From positions 1-38,402 of IMG/VR virus record IMGVR_UViG_3300032285_000718: a DNA stretch of 38,402 bases. One strand, 5' to 3'. The notes beneath the pieces were generated by a model. That model was not told the DNA's origin and did no database searches. It saw only the letters and a program-made list of their open reading frames with translations. The DNA is from a virus. Position 1 is the first letter of the stretch; each line of letters begins with the position of its first letter. The position numbers and the translations under genes are program-made. Positions 7,003 to 14,090 of the stretch are shown here, one piece after another.

Positions 7003-7464
7003 TTATTTATTTGGGTTTTGTATTGGTTGTATGTATGTGGGGTGAAGTTCGTCAGGCTTTTTAACCCAGAATCCTCCGCCTACTGCGGTGTGGGTTAAGG
7101 CATTGGCATGCTCGATCTCCATGCGAGGAGGAGCAATTGTTCGCGCAAGTTCACAAATGTCATCGGCTGTCAAAATGACCAGCCACTTCTTCTCTCCGTT
7201 ACGCCGGAAGAACACCGCTGGGATCTTTCCATTCGGACAATCGCGCATGGCCTGCTGCATCCAGGCTTCCGGCTTTAATTGCTGGCAACGCTTGCCCTCA
7301 ATGTGAAAAGGAAAGTTCTCGCAAACCACATCCCCGCTACCACCCTCTGGATTTCCGGCATACTGCTGGCTACGGCGAGCCTTCTGCCAGCCCTGCTCCC
7401 GCAAGTATCCCGCCAACTCCCGCTCTCCCGCTGCGCCCTTTGCCCTGCTATTGATTTTTCCCAT
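7003..7464 (-). CDS. Holliday-junction-resolvase-like PD-(D/E)XK nuclease
   Basis: The 153-residue protein has a textbook small PD-(D/E)XK core. Glu14 lies in SRAKGAAGERELA, Asp45 in EGGSGDVV, and Glu56-Gly-Lys58 in HIEGKR, followed by a strand and helix with WMQQA and a final hydrophobic strand KKWLVIL. This is the Hjc/VRR-like arrangement used by phage junction resolvases. It would resolve branched DNA during recombination or before packaging. The gene sits directly upstream of the SSB-like and exonuclease genes. The tail after residue 115 is not recognised. Confidence 0.8.
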   Translation of the reverse strand: MGKINSRAKGAAGERELAGYLREQGWQKARRSQQYAGNPEGGSGDVVCENFPFHIEGKRCQQLKPEAWMQQAMRDCPNGKIPAVFFRRNGEKKWLVILTADDICELARTIAPPRMEIEHANALTHTAVGGGFWVKKPDELHPTYIQPIQNPNK

Positions 7465-7509
7465 CCGCTGGTTCTAGCGGAACAAACCATATCGCGTCAA
7501 CAACCAAAT

Positions 7510-7689
7510 TTAATTACGATAATACTTATTAGCTTCCCTAATATCCCTGTTGAATTGGCGCATCATTTCGTAAACAGTAAGACCCTCTTTAACTTCTGGA
7601 TTCTTATTCAACCATGCAATCGCTTCATCGAAGGATTCAACATCCCTCATGGCTTCCTCAAACTTTGCCCATGCTTGCTCTTCGGTCAT
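7510..7689 (-). CDS. Small acidic helical protein (59 aa)
   Basis: The start at ATG 7689 is an ATGA overlap with the upstream nuclease-like gene. The product begins MTEEQAWAKFEEAMRD and is rich in Glu, Asp and Trp, predicted to be helical throughout. No family is recognised. A gap of 45 bases without a gene separates it from the resolvase-like gene. Confidence 0.65.
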   Translation of the reverse strand: MTEEQAWAKFEEAMRDVESFDEAIAWLNKNPEVKEGLTVYEMMRQFNRDIREANKYYRN

Positions 7690-8069
7690 AGGTTCTGAAA
7701 TACACGCCAGCCCTGTCCTGTCGAGGGACAAAGTTTTGTTGTCAAAGTCTTGCACTTTGCAATTGGCAACAACCAGAAAAGATCATCATTCATCGCCCAG
7801 CATGCAACGTAATCCACTCCGGTAATTGGCCGCTTGGGAATGTTAAATCCATTTCCAATTGATGTAGTAAATCTGTATTTGGTTCGCCCATGTTCGATTG
7901 CCTGGGCAGTCTTTACCTGGAGCCGGTGAAACTTTCCATTCTTTTCGGCCACCAAATCATATCCTGAAAAATCCTCATATGGTTCAAGCACATTGTAGCC
8001 ACATCGTAGCAACGCGCCTGTAACGCGAGCCACTCCAATTGCACCAACTTGTCGAGAGCCTAATTTCAT
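7686..8069 (-). CDS. PD-(D/E)XK endonuclease-like protein, first gene of the early operon
   Basis: The 127-residue product resembles the small PD-(D/E)XK group that includes intron-associated homing enzymes and other short phage nucleases. RQVGAIGVARVTGALLRCGY is the first helix, YDLVAEKNGKFHRLQVKTA carries Asp38 and Gln51-Val-Lys53, and DYVACWAMNDDLFWLLPI is the later strand pair. The usual Glu in helix one is replaced, so activity is not certain. It is the first gene of the minus-strand early operon, divergent from the secreted-protein gene with 38 bases between them. No intron is visible nearby, so a free-standing nuclease is more likely than a homing enzyme. Confidence 0.68.
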   Translation of the reverse strand: MKLGSRQVGAIGVARVTGALLRCGYNVLEPYEDFSGYDLVAEKNGKFHRLQVKTAQAIEHGRTKYRFTTSIGNGFNIPKRPITGVDYVACWAMNDDLFWLLPIAKCKTLTTKLCPSTGQGWRVFQNL

Positions 8070-8107
8070 GCTTGACGGATTTAGATTTGTCCTAGAGACT
8101 TTTCACC
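8070..8107. promoter_or_regulatory. Divergent promoter region (weak elements)
   Basis: These 38 bases separate the early minus-strand operon from the plus-strand gene at 8108. On the plus strand TTGACG (8072-8077) and TAGAGA (8093-8098) could act as -35 and -10 boxes, but the 15-base spacing is short. No ribosome-binding site precedes either gene, so one or both transcripts may be leaderless. Any minus-strand promoter must overlap the start of the plus-strand gene. That promoters exist here follows from gene layout; the exact boxes are a guess. Confidence 0.35.
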
Positions 8108-8446
8108 ATGAAAGCAATAATAATGATTTTAGTGACGGCGATGCTGATGGCATCGGCGATGGCGGATGATTTTGATGGCGGTGTATACGATTCTGGATAT
8201 GCCGTGTTCAGCGGAGGAAAAGGTTTAGCCATAACATCGAATGGATTAATAGTAAATGATGGCATTTTAAAGCTTACTCCAAATGGATGCTATTCTTCAT
8301 GCGGCGATGTTTATTATGGTGGTAATGAAATTGTAACAAAAACAGGATATCTTTATTATGGATCTAATGGAACAAAGGTACAGGTTGGGGATTATTATTC
8401 TGGAACAGCAGGATCAACATATGTATTTGAGAATGATACAGAATAA
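8108..8446 (+). CDS. Secreted protein of unknown function, lone plus-strand gene
   Basis: The 112-residue product begins MKAIIMILVTAMLMASAMA, a classical signal peptide with a cleavage site after AMA. The mature part is acidic and rich in Gly, Tyr and Ser, with repeated strand-turn units (VYDSGYAVF, VYYGGNE, LYYGSNG) suggesting an all-beta fold. It has two cysteines close together (CYSSC) that could form a disulfide. The gene is opposite in direction to all genes within many kilobases and its stop directly abuts the lysozyme stop. This is the layout of a 'moron'-type added gene, perhaps altering the host envelope. I recognise no family. Confidence 0.7.
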   Translation: MKAIIMILVTAMLMASAMADDFDGGVYDSGYAVFSGGKGLAITSNGLIVNDGILKLTPNGCYSSCGDVYYGGNEIVTKTGYLYYGSNGTKVQVGDYYSGTAGSTYVFENDTE

Positions 8447-9181
8447 CTAGCCTCCTCCAAATGCTGACAATCTATTGTTAATTCTATTTTCAAGTCCAAC
8501 AATAAACTTCCTTCTTCTTGGATCTGCCGCGGCTCTTGCTCTTTCATCATTTAATTGCGCTTGGCTTGCCGCAATCATAAGGTCTTTGGGATTTACGCTT
8601 CCGATTGCTGACAATGTTTTAGGTCCGATTGCACCATCAACAGCCACATTCTGGCCGAGGCTTCTCAATCCCTCTTGAAGATACTTTGTTGCACCGCCCA
8701 TTCCACGATTAAACGCGAGATCCTGCGCGAATGGCTGGATGGCTTGCGGAAGTTGTGATACGAGTGGGGCTGTGTACTGGCTGATGTATTCGGCTGCTGC
8801 CGCTTCCCTGTCTTGGGCTGGCAATCCAGCGATCTTTCTGAATGCTTCTGGATGGTATCTGTCATTGATTCCAGCTACCTCATAATCTCCACCCATATCC
8901 CCCTCTGGCAAGGCGTATACGGAAAGATTGCCCTTCTTGTCCCGCCTACCCTCCCAATTGACTGTGGTTTTTGCCGCATTCAGTAAATCAAAATTTGATG
9001 CACCTACTGATGGCTTTATTTCCGGTTCAATGACATCAAAGCCAAGATCAATTTTATCCTGTTTCTTTACTGCCATGACCGGTTGTGGCTGTGGTTGTGG
9101 CTGTGGTTGTGGCTGTGGTTGTGGCTGTGGTTGTGGCTGTGGCTGAATATTATCCTGCATCATCTTCTCGTATCGTTCCAT
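8447..9181 (-). CDS. GH108-type lysozyme with peptidoglycan-binding region and N-terminal virion-type tag
   Basis: The 244-residue product has an AAKTTVNWEGRR segment whose Glu77 is at the place of the GH108 catalytic Glu. It is followed by RYHPEAFRKIAGL, an EYISQYTAPLV helix, FAQDLAFNRGMGGATKYLQE and VDGAIGPKTLSAI, which match the GH108 plus PG-binding-3 arrangement. In front are a Gln-Pro tract (13-34) and LGFDVIEPE (46-54), the same motif repeated in the 1382-residue protein upstream. There is no signal peptide. It could be the endolysin, or a virion-carried lysozyme that opens the wall during DNA entry; the shared motif favours the latter or both. The start is set by an AAGGAG six bases upstream. 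Confidence 0.82.
   Translation of the reverse strand: MERYEKMMQDNIQPQPQPQPQPQPQPQPQPQPQPVMAVKKQDKIDLGFDVIEPEIKPSVGASNFDLLNAAKTTVNWEGRRDKKGNLSVYALPEGDMGGDYEVAGINDRYHPEAFRKIAGLPAQDREAAAAEYISQYTAPLVSQLPQAIQPFAQDLAFNRGMGGATKYLQEGLRSLGQNVAVDGAIGPKTLSAIGSVNPKDLMIAASQAQLNDERARAAADPRRRKFIVGLENRINNRLSAFGGG
9081..9145. repeat. 12-bp tandem repeat encoding Gln-Pro tract
   Basis: A 12-base unit (ggttgtggctgt on the plus strand) is repeated about five times with small variation, inside the lysozyme gene. It encodes alternating Gln-Pro, a stiff extended linker between the first ten residues and the LGFDVIEPE motif. Tandem repeats of this type can change copy number by slippage without shifting the frame. 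Confidence 0.9.
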
Positions 9182-9182
9182 T

Positions 9183-12100
9183 TTATTTCTCCTTTGGCTT
9201 CAAATATTCCCTATTATAATTCAAGAATTGTCTTTTTCCGTCTTCGGCTCCGCGTTCGTACGCTCTCTGCAATGCCTTAATTTTAAAGTCTGGCTCCATT
9301 CCATCAAATGTTGGACTTTCAAAAAGCTTATCAACAAGAGCCTTTCTTCTTTGGCCAACATATTCCTGGTAAATTGCATATTGGTTTTCATCAAGCTTAT
9401 ATGTCACTTTTTTATCCATAACATTTCTGGATGGCACAGATGGCAGGGTATCTGGATTATTTGTTTCTTTCCAAAGTTTATATAATGAAAGATTTGTATC
9501 ATCACTTGGAACCATGCGTGACCTTGTGACATCTAGGAAATTATAAAGAAATGGATTTGCCCCTTCAGGAGTTTGCTTGATTGGATTGCCCCACATATCT
9601 CTTTTTAGTGGAAGCTCTTCCGCGCCAACTGCCTCGCGCGCAAACTCTGGCATTTTTGACTTAATAACATTTGCAAATAGTTGCAAGCTATTATCCGTTC
9701 TTGTGTCAATCATATTCTCTCTGCTTGCCTTGTTAAAGGCTTGCAATGTATTCGGGAACGGAATTGATGAAATTGTTCCATACAATGATTCAAGATAGCT
9801 GTCATAATCTTCTTTTGATATTGCATTAAGAAGAGTATTCGTACTTTTTAGGAATGTTTGATTAAGGGTATAGCTTGCAACTGATGGCAAGCCTTTCAAT
9901 GTAACATCCATCATATCTTCAACTAGTCCGGAACCCTCATTTTTGCTCAGAACATTTGAGTAGACATTAAATATTGTTCCAAGATAACCAAAGTTCTCAA
10001 AGCTCCACATTTTATCATTGGGTTGAATTGTTGGATCTTCTCCATTTAATAACCTATTCAATCCAGACATGTTCAGCGTATTAGGTGGTTGTGTTTCATA
10101 TTGCATTCCACGTTCTTTTGCTGATTTAGGTGCAGATCCAACAATAATTCCTGCCCTATAAAGTCCCGCTGCCGCGCCACCAATTACTGTCCCAACAATC
10201 CCGCTGGCAGCCATTTCCAATGCCTTCCTTCTGTCCCCCTTGCTTGCATAATATGCGCTTTTGGTAAATGCCAATCCAGGCACGGCCAAATCTACAACAT
10301 CGGAAACAACATTAACTGGAGTTTTTGTGTACGGCGCAACAATTGATTTAATTAATGGCCCAACTGCTGGTATTCCTTTTACCGCATTCGCCACAACTCC
10401 AATTACAGATGTAAGTTTTGTATCCTGCTGGAATGTTGCCTTGGCAGCCTCATTTGATATTCCCTTTAACTCGCCTTTAGTGGGAAACTTTACACTTGCC
10501 AATACTTCTTCTGGATTCTTACCGGCCAGTATTGCCTGTTCTGCCAACAAACGCCCCTCTGCCACTCCCCTTGCCGGAACGTCACCAAGAGTTAACGCCC
10601 TTCCTACTGGTTCCGTATACAATCCAATTGTTCCTTCTACAAACTTTCTTAATCTATCGACAAGTTGGACATTGCCCTTGGCATTTGTAACCATGTCCTT
10701 CCCTGTGAGTGCTTGGGCAAACGATTTGAATACCCTAAATCCTTTTACACCCTCACCAGCCAAAGCCGAAGAAGCGGGAATACCTTCACCAAAGAATGCG
10801 CGAATAGCTTCTTTTGTTTTTTCAGCACCGCGCATCATTGCTCCTCTTGTTGTAAGTGGAGATTGAACCATTGTTCTGGGTTGCTTTGTCACATAACTGA
10901 TTACTGCATCGCCAGCAGTTGCAAGGGATCTCACTCCTAGCTGGCCAACTGCCCTAGCCACATTGAAGACTGGATTTTTAACAAGAGATAATGGGCTTAA
11001 AAGCGTAAGTTGAATTGCCTGTGGAAGTATTTCGCCAAAAATCTTTTTAGGCAAAAGACTTTCAGAATATCTTTGTAATTGTATCGTTGCTTTGGCTGCT
11101 GCATTTCTTGCATTTTCAGCAATAATAGCTGTTGCATCTGTAGGATTTGATCTATAATTTTTTTCAGCATCAATTAAAATCGCCTTTGCTTTTTTGCTGG
11201 CATTAAACAATTCAATAATCTTGTTTTTTGCATAATCCGGAATAATTCTTTTATTTGCTTCGGCTGTTTTTATAACGGAAGCCAAATATCCAGCTGGGGT
11301 TTTTAGGTATTCCTGTATGTTTCTTAATCCAAGTCCATATGAAGAAGCTGCCTTTACAACCTCATTCCAATTAATTGAGGCAGAATATGGGTCGGAATCA
11401 ATTTGCCTTGCAAATAATAGTGCATTTGCACCATCTATTTCAGATTGATTATTAGATGATGCAATTGGATTACTTCTTGCAATCTTATTTAATTCTTCAT
11501 CAGAAAGCTCTTCAAGGTTTTCACGAATAGCACCTACTGGAACATTTTTCCTTACTGTATTCGGCTGAAGCGCAACCTCTGCTTTGGTTTCCGTGGGAAC
11601 ATTTTCAGATTTTAACACTCGTTCAGCCGTCTTTGCTATTTTAGATCCTTCTGGAACTTCTGGCATCTTAAACTCTGGACGAGTTGTACCTGGTTTAAAT
11701 CCTTCCTCGCCAATGGCCCCGGGGCGAATTGGTTGCTTGCCTTCTGGCGAAACTTCTAGTGCGCCTCTGATTAGCATTGTCTCCGATCCTTCTTTTGAAT
11801 GAGGCAATGTTATTCCCTCAATGCCTTGTTTTTTTAGGGAATCAAATACTGGTTTGTCGAGCAAGCCAGATTCAGGTGGAATTTTGTTTGAGATTGAATT
11901 TCGCAATATATTGGCAAGCCTAACCTCTCCAGATTCCCTCAAGTCAGCCTCAACAGCAGATAAGGTTTTATAAAAATTATCTGGATTTCTCCAGTCAATA
12001 ATTCTGTCTGTCGGTATGTTTATCTCGTAAATTTTCCCCTGCTCTGCCAATGCTTTTTTGTATGCTTCGATTTTTTCAAGCGCAGAACTTGCTTCATCAA

Positions 12101-13331
12101 ATTCTTTTGATGACAAGAATTGATCTGGGTTTGCAGTTGGATCTTCTCGAAGACCCTTTCTATACATATCGTAAGACAATCTCTCTTCACTTGTTAATCC
12201 AACTTTATTTAAGTCAACATCCTTTGTCCTCGATAGCCTATATGAAGATGAAACATCTTTTGATTCAGACACAAAAACAAGTCCTCTTGCATCACTTTTT
12301 ATGTTTTCAATAGATGTTGCTGGAGATCCATGATAAAATGTTTTTGTTGGAACATTCTCGGTTGCCGCAGTAGCAGCTTTTGGAACAATAGTTTCTGGAG
12401 GTTGTGGTTTTACTTGTAAGGAAGGAGTAACCTTCGGTTGCATCAATTGTTGCAATTTATCAATACTCTTTGTAGGACCAGACAATCCAGCACCAACAAC
12501 CATAGGAGTTGCAATCTCAAGCGATTTTGTGGCTATTGGGAATCTTGCAATATCAGCTTCGCGCAATCTCTGATAGTCTGCGTAACCCTTCTCTCCGGCC
12601 AATATCCTTGCAAGCCCAGCCTGCCCCATCTTTCCTGCCTCATATCCAGCAGTTCCCCCAACAAGGCCACCCGCAAGAACTCCAGCAGGACCACCAACTG
12701 TACCAGCCGCGGCACCAACCAATGCTCCTCCAACTGCTGCAGCACCAGGGATGATTTGCTCGCCTACTGATCGCAATGACGCACCAAGAAGAGTTGGAGG
12801 CCTTTCTTCAATGCGAACGATCTGTCCATCCTTTGCCTTACCAACTGCAAAACCAACTCCCTTCTCCTTATCAAATCCTGACGATACAGTAAGCACACCC
12901 TCATCCATCGCCTTCCTTACCGCTGGCAATGCTTCCGGTTGAATTAATCCTTTCTTGATCGCCTCCTCGGTTGGTGCATACCCAGCGGATATAGAACCAT
13001 CTGGCCTTGTCTCTGGAGGCAATGCCTCAAGAGCATCTGTTGCCTTTAGCAATGCATCTTTGGGAGATAATCCAGACTGAATGTTTTTGTTTAATTCATT
13101 ATTAAGAAAATCAGCGCGCTCAGGAGCGTAAACATCAAGTGGATTCCCACCCTGCGCAACATAGTCTCGCTTTATTTGAGACAGGTATTGCCTGTCTGGC
13201 TCAATTACATCAAATGACTCGGAAGGAGTTGGTTGAGTTTTCTCTGGCTCAATTACATCAAAACCAGCATCTTGCTGGTTTTTTCTTGCCTCTGGTTCAA
13301 TAATGTCAAACCCCAAGTCGGGACTTGCCAT
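9183..13331 (-). CDS. Large internal virion/ejection-type polyvalent protein with ADP-ribosyltransferase-like domain
   Basis: The product is 1382 residues, the longest here. Residues 1-48 are three 16-residue units each holding FD(V/I)IEP(E/D). Residues ~195-235 are Gly/Ala-rich and hydrophobic, as in proteins that enter membranes on ejection. Residues ~330-525 resemble ADP-ribosyltransferases of phage polyvalent proteins: FYHGSPATSIENI (His334), a strand-turn GLVFVSESKDVSSSYR, IYEINIPTDRIIDW, and IEGITLP...SETMLIRG near the end. Residues ~755-1380 contain hydrophobic helices and PLIKSIVAPYTKTPVNVV, which recalls the C-terminal region of long podovirus polyvalent proteins. It is likely packed in the head and injected. 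The ART call is a motif-level inference; no activity is shown. Confidence 0.72.
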   Translation of the reverse strand: MASPDLGFDIIEPEARKNQQDAGFDVIEPEKTQPTPSESFDVIEPDRQYLSQIKRDYVAQGGNPLDVYAPERADFLNNELNKNIQSGLSPKDALLKATDALEALPPETRPDGSISAGYAPTEEAIKKGLIQPEALPAVRKAMDEGVLTVSSGFDKEKGVGFAVGKAKDGQIVRIEERPPTLLGASLRSVGEQIIPGAAAVGGALVGAAAGTVGGPAGVLAGGLVGGTAGYEAGKMGQAGLARILAGEKGYADYQRLREADIARFPIATKSLEIATPMVVGAGLSGPTKSIDKLQQLMQPKVTPSLQVKPQPPETIVPKAATAATENVPTKTFYHGSPATSIENIKSDARGLVFVSESKDVSSSYRLSRTKDVDLNKVGLTSEERLSYDMYRKGLREDPTANPDQFLSSKEFDEASSALEKIEAYKKALAEQGKIYEINIPTDRIIDWRNPDNFYKTLSAVEADLRESGEVRLANILRNSISNKIPPESGLLDKPVFDSLKKQGIEGITLPHSKEGSETMLIRGALEVSPEGKQPIRPGAIGEEGFKPGTTRPEFKMPEVPEGSKIAKTAERVLKSENVPTETKAEVALQPNTVRKNVPVGAIRENLEELSDEELNKIARSNPIASSNNQSEIDGANALLFARQIDSDPYSASINWNEVVKAASSYGLGLRNIQEYLKTPAGYLASVIKTAEANKRIIPDYAKNKIIELFNASKKAKAILIDAEKNYRSNPTDATAIIAENARNAAAKATIQLQRYSESLLPKKIFGEILPQAIQLTLLSPLSLVKNPVFNVARAVGQLGVRSLATAGDAVISYVTKQPRTMVQSPLTTRGAMMRGAEKTKEAIRAFFGEGIPASSALAGEGVKGFRVFKSFAQALTGKDMVTNAKGNVQLVDRLRKFVEGTIGLYTEPVGRALTLGDVPARGVAEGRLLAEQAILAGKNPEEVLASVKFPTKGELKGISNEAAKATFQQDTKLTSVIGVVANAVKGIPAVGPLIKSIVAPYTKTPVNVVSDVVDLAVPGLAFTKSAYYASKGDRRKALEMAASGIVGTVIGGAAAGLYRAGIIVGSAPKSAKERGMQYETQPPNTLNMSGLNRLLNGEDPTIQPNDKMWSFENFGYLGTIFNVYSNVLSKNEGSGLVEDMMDVTLKGLPSVASYTLNQTFLKSTNTLLNAISKEDYDSYLESLYGTISSIPFPNTLQAFNKASRENMIDTRTDNSLQLFANVIKSKMPEFAREAVGAEELPLKRDMWGNPIKQTPEGANPFLYNFLDVTRSRMVPSDDTNLSLYKLWKETNNPDTLPSVPSRNVMDKKVTYKLDENQYAIYQEYVGQRRKALVDKLFESPTFDGMEPDFKIKALQRAYERGAEDGKRQFLNYNREYLKPKEK
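13194..13310. repeat. Three 48-bp direct repeats encoding GFDVIEPE units
   Basis: Related 21-base segments begin at 13194, 13242 and 13290, exactly 48 bases apart, at the start of the 1382-residue gene. Each encodes FD(V/I)IEP(E/D) at residues 8-14, 24-30 and 40-46. A fourth copy lies at 9020-9040 in the lysozyme gene. Third-position differences between copies indicate selection on the peptide rather than recent DNA duplication. Confidence 0.88.
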
Positions 13332-13335
13332 TGTA

Positions 13336-14082
13336 TTATCTCATCCTTACTTTGCCGACACCTTGAATGTAAACAATATCTCCAGCTTTTGCGCCAGCAT
13401 TAATTGCCTCGTCTCTTGATTTATATGTAGGAACGGCCTGTTGCGGCTGTACTGCTGGTTGCGTCTGTTGTTGCATTTGTGATGCTGGTTGTGGCTGGGA
13501 TGGACTTACTACAGAAGGAACACCATAGTTTGCTGGCATTTGCTGTGATTGAATTGACTGCAATTTCATTCCAGCAATATTTCTTTTTTCTTCTGTTGAT
13601 GCTATTTTGTTTTCAATATCTTTAGTTTGCTGTGCATATGATTTACCAAACAAAGCACCAGGCAACCAATCTGGACCAGGTTTCTCTCCGCCCATCCAAC
13701 CAGCTTTTGCTGTAGCAATATCATTTTTCTTTTGTAAATTTTGTTCTAGCTCAATCTCTGCTGCAGCTAAATTTGCTTTTGATTTCGTATAATTTGCTTG
13801 CTGTTGAATCTGCCAATCCATTTGTTTCTGCCTTACCCATTCCTCCTTCTGCTCGCGTGGCAACGATGCGAATGGGATTGTGTCGCCATTTGCATCAATC
13901 TTGAAATTTTCATTTGGCAAAACTTGATTCGACCTAATAATATCCTTCTCTTGTTGATTTTGTGTGTATGAATTTAATGTTGCTCTTTGTAGTTGTTCGG
14001 ATAATTCAGCCCTACGCAATGCATCTTTATCCCCAAAAGTTTGGGGAAACATTGCCGCCAAATCCATTGTAATTTTACCCAT
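13336..14082 (-). CDS. Gln-rich coiled-coil internal virion protein candidate
   Basis: The 248-residue product starts behind AAGGAGATTT. It is Gln-rich, with a coiled-coil-like stretch around residues 85-125 (QQQANYTKSKANLAAAEIEL) and another near 165-185. A Gln/Pro-rich linker follows at about 190-215, and the end is compact: AVPTYKSRDEAINAGAKAGD then VYIQGVGKVRMR. That small C-terminal unit is typical of phage structural proteins. It lies between two large ejection candidates and probably works with them. No enzyme motif is visible. Confidence 0.6.
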   Translation of the reverse strand: MGKITMDLAAMFPQTFGDKDALRRAELSEQLQRATLNSYTQNQQEKDIIRSNQVLPNENFKIDANGDTIPFASLPREQKEEWVRQKQMDWQIQQQANYTKSKANLAAAEIELEQNLQKKNDIATAKAGWMGGEKPGPDWLPGALFGKSYAQQTKDIENKIASTEEKRNIAGMKLQSIQSQQMPANYGVPSVVSPSQPQPASQMQQQTQPAVQPQQAVPTYKSRDEAINAGAKAGDIVYIQGVGKVRMR

Positions 14083-14090
14083 AAATCTCC

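Noticed and set aside
7686-8069. Homing endonuclease of a group I intron
   Set aside because: The fold is similar, but no interrupted gene or intron-like structure is seen around it.
10261-10866. 201-codon plus-strand frame inside the 1382-residue gene
   Set aside because: It is a shadow frame with low-complexity Thr/Ser/Pro content and lies opposite a confident gene.
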